From: Homarus americanus | Taxonomy: Eukaryota; Arthropoda; Malacostraca; Decapoda; Nephropidae | Direction: 5' to 3' | NCBI RefSeq assembly: GCF_018991925.1 | Contig: NW_024737068.1 | Span: 10,530,563 to 10,594,562, forward strand | Length of the DNA stretch: 64,000 nucleotides | In this document: piece after piece, positions 14,285 through 26,339 of the stretch | Numbering within the stretch: position 1 is the first letter of the stretch | How the letters are laid out: the number at the start of each line of letters is the position of its first letter | The notes under the pieces: generated by a model | Seen by the model: the letters and a program-made list of their open reading frames with translations, nothing else | What the model was told of the DNA's origin: nothing | Databases searched by the model: none | Translations under genes and position numbers: made by a program

Positions 14285-15395
14285 AACCTACATCAAACTC
14301 AGACAAACTACGACCTGCGAGAGATACAACCACCCACGACGACCTGCGAGAGTTACAAGCACCCACAACGACCTGCGAGAGATACAACCACCCACGACGA
14401 CTTACGAGAGTTACAGAGTTATAAGCACCCACAACGACTCATAGAATTACAAAATACCCACGACGACTGCGAAAGCTGGCAAGCACTCCACAACTGACCG
14501 CAGATGCCAAACAACACCTACGATGACCTGCGAAAGCTACAAGCACCCACAACGACCTGCGAGATACAAACACCATGACGACTCCTGCGAGTTACAAACT
14601 ACCCATACGACCCAGGAGATACAAACACCCACGGTGACCCGCGAGAGTTAAGGGCACCCACAACGACTCCAGTGAGAGATACAAACACCCACGACGACCT
14701 GCGAAAGCTACAAGCACCTACAACGACCTGCGAGAGATACAACCACCCACGACGACCTGCGAGAGTTACAACCACCCACGACGACCTGCGAGAGATACAA
14801 CACCCACGACGACTTACGAGAGTTACAGCCACCCACGACGACCTGCGAGTTACCTCCACCTATAGCGACCTGCGAAAATTACAAACACCCACGACGACCT
14901 GCGGTAGTGTTACCCCACCCATAACGACCTGCGGCATTCACCCCACTCATGACAACCTGCGGTAGTGTTACACCGCCTATGACGACCTGCAACAGCGCAA
15001 ACCCGCCCGCGACGACCTGCAGCAGTATAACCCTACCCATGACGACCTGCGGCAGTATAACTCTACCCACGGCGATCTGCGGTTGTATAACTCTACCCAT
15101 GACGACCTGCGGCAGCATAGCTCTACCCACGACGACCTGCGGCAGTATAACCCCACCCATGACGACCTGGGGCAGTATAACTCTATCCAAAACGATTTGC
15201 GGCAACATTACCCCACCCATGACGACCTGTGGCAGCATAACTCTACCCATGACGACGTGTGGCAGCATAACTCTACCCATGACGACTTACTGCATTATAA
15301 CCCTACCCACGACGACCTGCGGCAGTATAACCTTACCCTTGACGACCTGCGGCAGTGTTACCCCACCCACGGCGCACTAAGATCACGCTGCTCAC
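14285..15395 (+). repeat. 29/30-bp minisatellite in two subfamilies
   Basis: To about 14890 the unit is GAGATACAACCACCCACGAC plus GACCTGCGA (29 bp, with indels). From there to 15395 it is CTGCGGCAGTATAACTCTAC plus CCATGACGAC (30 bp). The shared ACGACCTGCG core shows both derive from one ancestor. The 30-bp part keeps frame and gives false THDDLRQYNP-type proteins. Confidence 0.95.
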
Positions 15396-15399
15396 GTTA

Positions 15400-16335
15400 C
15401 AAGCACCACTTACGTTGATGGGAAACGTTAGCAACACTGACTCACGCTGACTTCGCTGATTACATTCTTAGTGTATTATTTTCATGCAGAAAGCTCTTAA
15501 TAACACCTATTTACACTTCTTAAATGGATTTACACTCATTTGCGCTGATCAAGAATAAATATGCATATTAGCGTGTACATGAACAGTGACCAATACACGT
15601 CAGGTTTATTTTCACGATCGAAAACTTTTGCGATCATTAAATTAATCTCGTTAATTTTAATCTTCGCGCTCATTCATTATATTGATTTATATGAACTTAA
15701 AATTAACACGCGTCCATACATCATAATATTCGTGAGCATTTTGAGCGAATGTTTCGTATGTATGTATGTATGTGTTACCGTCACAAGAATACAGTGTTCT
15801 CCGATTAAGCTATAAAAAGCAACTGGGGCGTCTTTGCTAAATAGGGATAGTTTTTTTTTTATTCCTACAACTTAATGGGTTCGTTTCATTTAAGACGTCG
15901 TTTATTAATAAAACTTTTTTAAATTATACCTAAAGTGCAGTAGGCCTACGTTAGGTTATGTTAGGTTATGTTAGGTTAGGTTTTCTATGAAACTACTCAT
16001 GTATGTGTATTAAGATGTTCTACGTAATCGTCTATGGCCACTTAAAGTAAAAAAAAAATTACATAGAAATTATCGCTCCTAGTCAATGAACCCTGTTTTA
16101 GTGTTACCAAACAAAAGACGTGTATATATGCAGCCTATGTGTACATGTATGAATAGTTTTGGGGTAATAACATGCATGTAATGAGATACCTACATACATA
16201 TATACATACATACATACATACATACCTACATACATACATACACACATACATACACGTTTGTGCCTGATAGAGTAGGTCATAATTATATACTCTCCACAGA
16301 TAATGTAACTTGACCAAAATTTGAGCGTCTTTAAG
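15400..16335. other. AT-rich unique sequence with short tetranucleotide tracts
   Basis: It contains (TATG)n near 15757, GTTAGGTTATGTTAGG-type units at 15951-15981, and (CATA)n at 16190-16252. No gene was recognised. Confidence 0.6.
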
Positions 16336-16339
16336 AAAC

Positions 16340-18450
16340 ATGCAATGAGAGCCTTGCACTATAATGAGAGCCTTATACTTATAATGACAGCCTTGTACTT
16401 ATAATGAAAGCCTTGTACTTATAATGACAGCCTTGTACTTATAATGAGAGCCTTGTACTTATAATGAGAGCCTTGTACTTATAATGAGAGCTTTCTACTT
16501 ATAATGAGAGCCTCATACTTATAATGAGAGCCTTGTACTTACAATGACAACCTTGTACAGTAATTATAATGACAGCATCGTTCTTATAATGAGAGCCTTG
16601 TACTTATACTGACAACCTTGTACATATACTGTAATGTCAACCTTGTGCTTATAATGACAGCTTTGTACTTACAGTGACAGATTTGTACTTACAATGATAG
16701 CCTTGTACTTATTATGACAACCTTGTACTTATAATGACAGCCTTGTACTTATAACGAGAGCCTTGTACATATAATGAAAGCCTTGTACTTATACTGACAA
16801 TCATGTACTCATAATGACAGCTTCGTACTTATAATAACAATATTGTACTTATAATGACAACCTTGCACTTATAATGAGAATCCTTGTACTTATAATGACA
16901 ACCGTGTACTTATAATGACAACCTTGTACTTATAATGACAGCTTTGTTCTTACAAGGACAGATTTGTACTTACAATGAGAGCCTTGTACTTATAATGATA
17001 ATCATGTACTTATAATGACAGCTTCGTACCTATAATGACAATCATGTACGTATAATGACAGCTTCATACTTATATTGAGTGGTTTGTACCTTAATGAGAG
17101 CTTTGTACTTATAATGACAGCCTTGTACTTATTATGACAACCTTGTACTTATATTGACATATTTGTGCCTATAATGAGAACATTGTACATATAATGACAG
17201 ATTTGTATTTACAATGGCAGCTTTATACTTATAATGACAACCTTGTACTAAAAATGACAACCTTATATTATAATGACAACCTTGTACTTATAATAACAAC
17301 CTTGTACTTATAATGACAACCAGTACTTATATTGACATCCTTGTACTAAAAATGACAACCTTATATGTATAATGACAACCTTGTACTTATAACGACAACC
17401 TTGTACTTATAATGACAACCTTGTACTTATAATGAAAACCTTGAACTAATAATGACAATCTTGTACTTATAATGACAACCTTGTACTTATATTGACATCC
17501 TTGTACTAAAAATGACAACCTTATATGTATAATGACAACCTTGTACATATAATGACAACCTTGTACTTATTATGACAACCTTGTACTTATATTGACATAT
17601 TTGTGCCTATAATGAGAACATTGTACATATAATGACAGATTTGTATTCACAATGACAGCTTTATACTTATTATGACAACCTTGTACTTATAATGACAACC
17701 TTATATGCATAATGACAACCTTGTACTTATAATGACAACCTTGTACTTATAATAGCAACCTTGTACTTATAATGAAAACCTTGTACTTATAATGACAACC
17801 TTGTACTTATAATAACAACCTTGTACGTATAATGACAACCTTGTACTTATATTGACATCCTTGTACACAAATGACAACCTTATATGTATAAAGACAACCT
17901 TGTACTTATAATGACATCCTTGTACTTATAATGACAACCTTGTACTTATAATGACAACCTTGTACTTATAATGAAAACCTTGAACTAATAATGACAATCT
18001 TGTACTTATAATGACAACCTTGTACTTATAATGACAACCTTGTATTTATAATGACAACCTTGTACTTATAATGACAGCCTTGTACTTATAATGAAAACCT
18101 TGTACTTATAATGAAAACCTTGAACTTATAATGACTACCTTGTACTTATAATGACAACCTTGTACTTATAATGATAACCTTGTACTTATAATGACAACCT
18201 TGTACTTATAATAACAACCTTGTACTTATAATGAAAACCTTGCACTTATAATGACAACCTTGTACTTATAATAACAACCTTGTACTTATAATTACAACCT
18301 TGTACTTATAATAACAACCTTGTACTTATAATGACAACCTTGAACTTATAATGACAACCTTGTTCTTATAATGACAACCTTGAACTTATAATGACAACCT
18401 TGCACTTATAATGACAACCTTGTACTTATAATGCCATCTTTGTACCAATA
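16340..18450 (+). repeat. 20-bp minisatellite (ATAATGACAACCTTGTACTT), about 105 units
   Basis: It is 2.1 kb long. Units are more diverged in the first half (GAGAGCC and GACAGCC variants) and more uniform in the second half. Higher-order blocks repeat, for instance the ATTGACATATTTGTGCCTAT block near 17152 and again near 17589. Confidence 0.97.
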
Positions 18451-20339
18451 ATTAATTAGTATAAAACTCAACGATGTCTTCACGCCCTGTGAGACACGTT
18501 ATCAAATATCTCTCTTTGCACCTTCAATACAATCAGGTAAAAGATATAGAAATTATGAACATGAAAAATTAAATAAATAAATAGATTTGGGGGGATTTTA
18601 CTTTAAACCCACCAAAAGTAGCGAATCTGTTCTTTATGCTTGTGATCATATCTTACAGGACATATTTAAGCTCAAACATCAATTAATCAACTTTGATGGA
18701 ACTCTACGGATTATTTTTTTATAGTTGACCTTTGGTGTTTTAAGTAATCCTAACACACATTTATAAGTGCAAACCAAATCCTGTCGACCTAGAGAGCATG
18801 ACCTGGTTGTGTTTGTCAGGTGTGGTCGTACCTACTCATGGCCTCTGCGTGTTTACATGAGTCAGTTCCCTACAGTCCTCGGGGGTCGACGACAGGTGTA
18901 AGATGATTACCGTGTGAGGTTAGCAGAAATAAGTTTGTGTACTTCAGCAAGTCATAGAAAGGCGAAAAAAATGGCGAAAAAAAATTGGTTTACTTATTAC
19001 TTTAGAGAAATGAGTAGTTGTAATAACAATATATCTCAGAGAAAATGCTTTAGATCTGCAAGGAATTAAACTAAAAGGAATAGATTTTATTACTAAGTAT
19101 GACATAATAGATATTTGTCTCGGATTACTTGAAGAATATGACCCCCCACCCCACTCCTGCGCTACCGGGGAAAAGATCCTTTTCTACATTTCTGATATCA
19201 ACAGAGAAACGTGAAGAGGGGAAGTGGGAGAGAGAAAGAGGGAAAATAATCAAATTTATTCTAGTCATTAATCATAAGCTGTTCACTCCTATATGTGAAG
19301 TATCCCGCTAAACCGCCTCCAACCATCCTCTCCACATCCACTTCTTCCACTTTTATTTCCATACCATGTGTGTGTGTGGTGTGCCTCCCCTTCCCTGCCA
19401 CTCAGCAGGCCAACCAGCCATGATATACGGGCGTCGTCTCAGCGCTGGTGTGGACCCAAGCTGTTAGCGACGTGCGCTGGATTAGCGAGTTTGCCGAGTG
19501 ATTAGACGCACCCCGCCACCAAGACCGCGTAATTTGAAGTTGATCGTTTGCAACCACTATGTTACTTTGATTTATGGCCTTCCCGGTCGTCCCTATCGCA
19601 GTTGGAAAGGAAAGAGTGACGACCAGGGTGAGCTAGGGTGGGTCGTCCCCCCCCCCCTCCCCGGATTAGGGTGCAGGGTGCAGGGTGTCGAGGCTAAAGG
19701 CCAGCAGGGTGACCCTGTGCGTGTGTGTGCCTAGGGCGAGGCTCACAAGGTAAACACCGACACCCCGGACACCCGACCACACACACACAAGACGAAGATA
19801 CACATGCGACAAAGGTATAAAAGAGGATAAATAAAAAGAAATGAATTGAACGATCTCATGAGCTTCCACTGTAAGATGAATTAAGCGACCTGTTGAGCTC
19901 TATTGTAATATTTGTTTCAAGTTTAGAGAACAACACGAAGGAATATGCTGCCTTAACGCTGGGAGGGAGGGGGGGGGGGTGGAACACTCCCTTGTGGCTC
20001 CCTATAGCAACGGTAAAACACTGATTTCATAAGACGTTGAGATATTCTCGTCACGTATCTTGCGATCTTGCACGTGTGTTTAACTGCTTATGAGTAATGG
20101 CCATGAGGCAATATTTTCACTCCCGGACATGGTTGTCTTTAAGGACCTATCGAGTGACGTCTTACCAGTCTTCAGATGGTAGAAGAAAACCAAAGAAATA
20201 CCGGAACATATTTCCGGTGATACTGGGAAAAGCTGTGACTATGTCTGAAATATTTTGGGAGGAAATGTCGAACTGGCTGAATCATGTGTGAAGGATGTTG
20301 TAAGAAAATATTTGTCAATTTTGGTCCGTTCTCATCTCC
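18451..20339. other. unique sequence, no gene recognised
   Basis: Mixed composition with GC-richer patches at 19380-19780 and homopolymer G/C runs near 19648 and 19970. The short frames show no domains. Confidence 0.5.
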
Positions 20340-20409
20340 CACTTCTCTTCCTATTTTAAAGCCCCTCTCTAACCTCGATATTGTGTGTCTGCAGGAGTGT
20401 CTCACACCT
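20340..20409 (+). mobile_element. LINE endonuclease start fragment, ending at an assembly gap
   Basis: The plus strand reads LSNLDIVCLQECLTP, the usual opening of an I-like LINE apurinic endonuclease (xxDIVCLQE). It runs into the N gap. The short match makes this tentative. Confidence 0.45.
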
Positions 20410-20507
20410 NNNNNNNNNNNNNNNNNNNNNNNNNNNNNNNNNNNNNNNNNNNNNNNNNNNNNNNNNNNNNNNNNNNNNNNNNNNNNNNNNNNNNNNNNNN
20501 NNNNNNN
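20410..20507. other. assembly gap (98 N)
   Basis: Unresolved bases. The gap sits inside rearranged LINE sequence and probably reflects a repeat the assembly could not resolve. Confidence 0.99.
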
Positions 20508-20693
20508 AACTGTATCTCTGCAAACCTGTGTTGCATGTTGCCTTGAGCAGAGACCACACCACGGCTTAGTCGGAGGGCATAACCGGGCCACATGGCCCCA
20601 GTGCTGACAGTTGTAACACCTCCGGTTAGCTGATAGAGTGTTACCTTCAGAGTCCGATAGGCTATATAAGATCTCTGATAGATTACCACGCAC
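20508..20693 (-). mobile_element. LINE ORF1 fragment with two CCHC zinc knuckles
   Basis: The minus strand encodes RRCYNCQHWGHVARLCPP and PWCGLCSRQHATQVCRD. The first is a CX2CX4HX4C knuckle and the second a close variant (CX2CX3HX4C), together spanning 20520-20618. Such pairs end the ORF1 nucleic-acid-binding protein of I/Jockey-type LINEs. It faces away from the ORF2 remnant that follows on the plus strand, which is unusual. Confidence 0.75.
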
Positions 20694-20699
20694 CAGCCC

Positions 20700-22315
20700 T
20701 GGTCATTCGTGACGGGAAAGGAGTTGACAAGCCGAGAAAATGCAAAATAAAGCCCTCAGAATTATCCTAGGATGTCCCATGAGCACTAAAGTACTTAATA
20801 TGAGGAAAGAACTAGGTATACCCAGTGTTAAAGATAGAATAATTGAAGTCAACCTCATGATAGCCCTGAGGCTTCTGGTGGTGATCCTGATAACATTGTT
20901 TCTTAAAATTGCTAGAATGTATGAACCATGGGACTACTGAGTCTAAATGTGGATCCAAACTACAGCTACACATATGAAGATATTTGGACTAGACCACCTG
21001 TACAAAGTTGAGACACAACAGCGCTTCCTGCCACCCTGGCGGACAGTTCCCTGATATCACAATACCGACGTATCCGCCTAAAAATTAATTATACAAAGCA
21101 TTTATCTCCAACACACTGCCAAATTGAGAGCCCTTGAACACATACACTCTACAGACTGATGATAATATCACAGACCATCTACACTGATGGATCTCTAAAC
21201 ACCGCCTGTGGGAGGGCTGGAAGTTGTTGTTGTGACTCAACCAGACGGTAATATAACTGAGAAAGGAGTTAGAATTAACAACTGGGCATCCACTCTACAA
21301 ACTGAATTAGTTGCCATACTCACAGCTAAATTCATTGAAACCACTGTTACTGACAGTCTCATCATCACTGACTCTCTATCCTCACTACTTGCCCTTGGTA
21401 CTTGACTCAGGTTGTCACGATCTTGTCTCAAGCCAGACACAAATATGCGTGCCTTGTTGACCTGGGGACAAGGTCAAACTGTTAGGATCCCTCCTCATAG
21501 GCCTCATAAACATGACAGAGTTGATGCCCTCGCCAAACTCGGTCTAACAAAGACACTGTTGAATACAATTTGGGTCTGTCAAAAGAACCCTTAAAAACTG
21601 TATTAGAAAGAACTTATTGATGAGTTTGACGCAAGTAGACAAGTGCAAACAGGCACTAGTCGATCCATAGGCTACCATGATGAGATGTATCAAGTGAAAC
21701 ATGTATATGGGAGCAAGTAACAAGATCACTAGATTACAAGATGTTGTAACCGCTAGATTAAGTTAGGATATAAGTACCTTCTGGCAGTATGTTCCTCAAG
21801 CAGATGTAAACAAAACTAATGTGGAAGTGTGTGGCCATACAAGGCCACACACTTAAACACTACGTCCTCGACTGTGTGAAGATAGAACCTTTAGGGACAG
21901 GTCCAAGCACACTGTGTGTGAAATGGCACAACACTTCATCTCTAATGGCAAGATAGCTGACATTAAGATTGTATCCACTTTTTGCACTCAGTAACTATAT
22001 CAGTTCTCATGTACAGAACCAAATACGCAATGTGCTTGAATACTTCCCACGTAAATGTGACATAAAGGAGGCCAGACATACTGCCTCACACGCCTGTTCT
22101 CACGCATTTGTGAATAAGTTACCCTATGTATAGAACTAAACAAATAATGTAAATGAAATACTGTGTAACTTTCGGTGCCATAATATCCTGACAACCGGGG
22201 TTAATTATTATGACCCTTTGTAAACCCTACTCTGTAATCCTTGCGCTACTGCTCACAGGATGAGTGTGGGTGCATTAAAGAAGGCTGCAAGCGGCAAATC
22301 AAAATAAAAATCAAC
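20700..22315 (+). mobile_element. degraded I-like LINE, ORF2 C-terminus with RNase H, and 3' UTR
   Basis: Plus-strand fragments in changing frames follow the order of an I-clade ORF2: NKALRIILGCPMSTKVLNMR (near 20743), then IYTDGS near 21175 and ASTLQTELVAILTAKF (RNase H), ITDSLSSLLALG, HDRVDALAKLG (near 21510), and finally DEFDASRQVQTGTSRSIGYH and CVxNGTTLHL-like pieces. Many stops and shifts make it a pseudogene. The 3' UTR includes CTGCTCACAGGATGAGTGTG and ends in an A-rich stretch near 22310. The EN and main RT domains are missing between the ORF1 fragment and this part. Confidence 0.8.
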
Positions 22316-22399
22316 CACCAAGCACGAGTAAGGCGGTGGACACACGCAGTGCTACTTGACCCCAGAGTCAATGTGGAGAAGTGGAGGAGGGTAATGTGA

Positions 22400-23220
22400 T
22401 ACCTAGCCCAGTGGCTCCTGTCACACACTGCTGCCTCATGTGCAGCTGTAGACACACTACCTCCTGTCACACACCCCTGCCTCATGTGCAGCTGTACACA
22501 CGTTGCCCCTGTCACACCTCCTGCCTCATGTGCAGCTGTACACACGCCACCTCCTGTCACACGCTCCTGCCTCATGTGCAGCTGTACACACGTTGCCTCC
22601 TGTCACACACTGCTGCCTCATGTGCAGCTGTACACACGTTGCCTCCTGTCACACACTCTCCTGCCTCATGTGCAGCTGTACACACGCTGCCTCATGTGCA
22701 GCTGTACACACGCTGCCTCCTGTCACACTCTCCTGCCTCATGTGCAGCTGTACACACACGCCTCCTGTCACACCTGCTGCCTCATGTGCAGCTGTACACA
22801 CTTTCCCCTGTCACACTCTCCTGCCTCATGTGCAGCTGTACACACGTTCCCCCTGTCACACTCTCCTGCCTCATGTGCAGCTGTACACACGTTGCCCCCT
22901 GTCACACACTGCTGCCTCATGCAGCTGTACACACGTGCCTCCTGTCACACACCTCTGCCTCACGTGCAGCTGTACACACGTTGCCTCCTGTCACACTCTC
23001 CTGCCTCATGTGCAGCTGTACACATTGCCTCCTGTCACACTCTCCTGCCTCATGTGCAGCTGTACACACGTTGCCTCCGTCACACACACTGCTGCCTCAT
23101 GTGCAGCTGTACACACGTTGCCCCCCGTCACACACCTGCCTCATGTGCAGCTGCACACGTTGCCTCCTGTCACACTCTCCTGCCTCACGTGCAGCTGTAC
23201 ACACGCTGCCTCTGTCCGTT
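22400..23220 (+). repeat. 45-bp minisatellite with a CAGCTG E-box in each unit
   Basis: About 18 units of CTGCCTCATGTGCAGCTGTA plus CACACGTTGCCTCCTGTCAC plus a short CACTCTC-like end, with 1-10 base indels. All three plus-strand frames remain open over much of it because stops are rare in the unit. These are not genes. Confidence 0.95.
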
Positions 23221-23494
23221 CTCATAAGTCAGTTCCAGACACATGTAAGATCTAGGTTGTTATTATACGTTGGTGGAGTCGGACGCTCGGGTACAAAAAA
23301 CATGTCCTGGTGTCTTCCATAGTTCACAACTTATAACCCTCCAAGTGAGTCGCTTATAATAAACACTTATGAAACTTATTAAAATATATGGCGGCCGCAA
23401 ACGGTCTGACTATACGGTCCATTTTAAATATTGTTGTATAATTATCTGTAACTAACAGTGTACAGCTCGGTATTATGGGTATAGAAGTAATAGT

Positions 23495-23542
<48 letters not shown>

Positions 23543-24432
23543 CGGGTCTACCACTGGCATGTGTCATCCAGGCGCCCTGTCACCCCTCTAGTACAAAGGT
23601 TGCTTATCAACTCCTACATTGATATACTGTACAGTGAGGAACTGGACCACAGGTGCGGGGGAGGAGGCATCGTAGTGGTGGTCCCGGCCATACTGTGTGT
23701 GGCTGGACTGTACAATGGGCAGGCTTCTAACCTCTCCAGCCCTCCTTCACACCAATCCTTGGCTACCCACCACCACCCACTCTTCTGGACCGTCTGGTCT
23801 GGCTTTCAGTTAACTTCGCGACACATTGAAACCCTTAATGTCACTCTGGGGTCACACTCAAGATAGCGTACGTCGACAACTGGCTCTTAAAGCCTCTTTG
23901 AACCAGACATATTGGAGAGATTTTCCTGCACTTCACTGGTTCGGCTTGTTTAAACGCTGGGAGCCGGGAAGAACTTGAAACGCGAATGATTTATCAAATA
24001 CTCTGTAACGGTGCAGAAGTTTTACCTTTTACTAAAGATTTAGTGTAATTCAGCCAAAAGAGAACAAGTAAAATATCTATTTACATGTAAATGTGCTGTG
24101 AACTGTTGTGGCCTTATACAACCAAACCGGAATGTCTCGACATAATCGCATTAAGAGGAAGACATATTGCCAGTAGTATTACAGATGCCTTTACTAATTT
24201 GATGTGTATAAAAAGCGTGTATGCTTTAACTTGTAAACAGTGACCGGCATAACTCTTAAAGTATCAGTATACAGTAGCAAAGAGAGTATAGACTTCGTCC
24301 TCTGGCGTGATGTCGTCTTACCATGATCGAGCGGCTTTATTACTTCCATTTAAAGTGTATTGGAGATTCTCTTAGAAAAGACACACTAAAATCTGTCAGA
24401 AAAAAGCATAGCTATTGCTCCAAAGGTACTTG
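23221..24432. other. unique sequence with (CA)n at 23498-23538
   Basis: No exon or RNA gene was recognised. A 101-residue plus-strand frame at 23561-23866 has no known domain. Confidence 0.5.
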
Positions 24433-24720
24433 ATACTTACGAATATAAGAATAAAGAAAACTGCAGTGGGCCTAAGTCAGACAGCTCCTGTTTACGCCCA
24501 ACCCTTATCACTCATATATCTTTCCAACCTATATTTGAAACTATCCCAACCACTTCTAGTTGATGATGGTGTTTGGTAACTTGTTGCACTCATATACAAC
24601 TCTATTATCCGAGCAAGTGTTTTCTTAATTCCTTCCTGAATCAAAATTTTATACATTTAAAACCATTGACATGTGTTCACTCCTGATTTGATAGTTTGAG
24701 TTTCTTATTTACAAATCACC
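24433..24720 (-). mobile_element. degraded CR1-like LINE 3' end, minus strand
   Basis: On the minus strand SNQE, NGFKCIKF, FRKELRKHLLG and SFKYRLERYMSDKGWA-type fragments follow in shifting frames. This is the C-terminal pattern (NGFKL..F..R......FxxRLDxYM) seen in the hh-intron LINE, but from a different, older family. A tail with TTCTTATATTC lies at its 3' end (24440 region). Confidence 0.55.
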
Positions 24721-25525
24721 TACAGTATATTCGAGCCCAGCTTCTATTTATACACCTATCCACGGGAGGCCCACTCATACAAAAGGGCGTCAATATATGT
24801 TTTAAAATAACCTTTCACGTTAATTGTAAGATTACTTCCATGATCTTAGTGGAAATAAAATGCCTGGATTTGCTATATAATCCACTGTTTTGCCTTCAAC
24901 CAGGAAAAAAATGATCACTTTGTTTTGTGTATGTTGTACCGAGAGGAAGGGAAACTTATCGAGGGCGTTAGTAAAGTGCGCTTTTGTTTCCTAGAGATCA
25001 GTGCCTCACCACACCTGCCCCGCCCCAAGCCTAGTCCCAGTCTCCACCAGGTAACCCAGTAATTAGAACAACAGGTAATTATTCGGGGCGTTGGCGGGGC
25101 GTTCAAGGCAGCTCACCAGGGAGTCTGGCCCCTCTCTACATCCTCCTCAACCTCCCCCCTCCTACCTAACGCTCACCACCTTACCCAACTCTCAGCCCGT
25201 CACTCTTACATTCACCACACTCATGATTCCTCTCCCCAACACTCACACCACGCTAACCCTCTCCCCTTCATCACCCCCAACCCTTACCTCTCATCTCCCC
25301 CACCTCCAGCTCACCAGACCACCCGGACCACCTCTTGGGTCGTCAATGTTGACGAGGAAGGTGCTAGGAACCTGCATTCATAAGTACTGATAAGTATATC
25401 TGGGTCACTTGAGGCAAAAACTGTGCACCAACAGGGACATGAGACCACGAATAGGCGCATAGTATGTTGTAGTAGGCAGGTCCTGGGCGTGGCGAGGGAG
25501 ACTGGGCTAGGAAACAGATCGAACT

Positions 25526-26335
25526 ACAGGTGTGAGGAAGAGAACTGCAGGAGTGAGGAAGAGAACTGCAGGTATGAGGAAGAGAACTGCAGGAGTGAGG
25601 AAGAGAACTGCAGGTATGAGGAAGAGAACTGCAGGTGTGAGGAAGAGAACTGCAGGAGTGAGAAAGAGAACTGCAGGTGTGAGGAAGAGAACTGCAGATG
25701 TGAGGAAGAGAACTGCAGGTGTGAGGAAGAGAACTGCAGGAGTGAGAAAGAGAACTGCAGGTGTGAGGAAGAGAACTGCAGGTGTGAGGAAGAGAACTGC
25801 ATGTGTGAGGAAGAGAACTGCAGGTATGAGGAAGAGAATTGCAGGTGTGAGGAAGAGAACTGCAGGAGTGAGAAAGAGAACTGCAGGTGTGAGGAAGAGA
25901 ACTGCAGGGTGGAGAAGAGAACTGAAGATGTGAGGAAGAGAACTGCAGGTTTGAGAAGGAGAATTGCAGGTGTGAGGAAGAGAACTGCAGGTGTGAAGAG
26001 GAGAACTGTTAGCGTGAGGAAGATAACTGCAGGTGTGAGGAAGAGAACTGCAGGTGTGAGGAGGAGAACTGGAGGTGTGAGGAGGAGAACTGCAGGTGTG
26101 AGGAAGAGAACTGCAGGTGTGAGGAAGAGAACTGCAGGTGTGAGGAAGAGAACTGCAGGTGTGAGGAAGAGAACTGAAGATGTGAGGAAGATAACTGTTG
26201 GCGTGAGGAAGAGAACTGAAGATGTGAGGAAGATAACTGTTGGCGTGAGGAAGATAACTGCAGGTGTGAGGAAGAGAACTGTTGGCGTGAGGAAGATAAC
26301 TGCAGGTGTGAGGACGATAACTGCAGGTGTGTGAA
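25526..26335 (+). repeat. 21-bp minisatellite (GAGGAAGAGAACTGCAGGTGT), about 38 units
   Basis: Purine-rich units with GGTGTGAGG, GGAGTGAGG or GTTGGCGTGAGG variants. The 21-bp length keeps all frames open and yields false CRCEEEN, RKRTAGV and QFSSSHL proteins. The flank at 26340-26480 is GGCGTGGGCG-rich. Confidence 0.96.
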
Positions 26336-26339
26336 GGAG

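Noticed and set aside
14949..15418. THDDLRQYNP 10-residue repeat protein
   Set aside because: 30-bp minisatellite keeps frame by chance; the adjacent 29-bp subfamily does not.
16340..18450. CRISPR-like regular array
   Set aside because: Units are contiguous with no unique spacers, and this is eukaryotic nuclear DNA.
20172..20693. A 173-residue zinc-knuckle protein as a host gene or retroviral gag
   Set aside because: The frame runs through 98 N. The knuckles fit a LINE ORF1, LINE ORF2 remnants follow, and no LTR was seen.
22381..23322. Cys/His-rich frames (MCSCTHVASCHTLLPH) that look like zinc proteins
   Set aside because: The 45-bp array gives three simultaneous open frames; spacing is set by DNA indels, not by protein structure.
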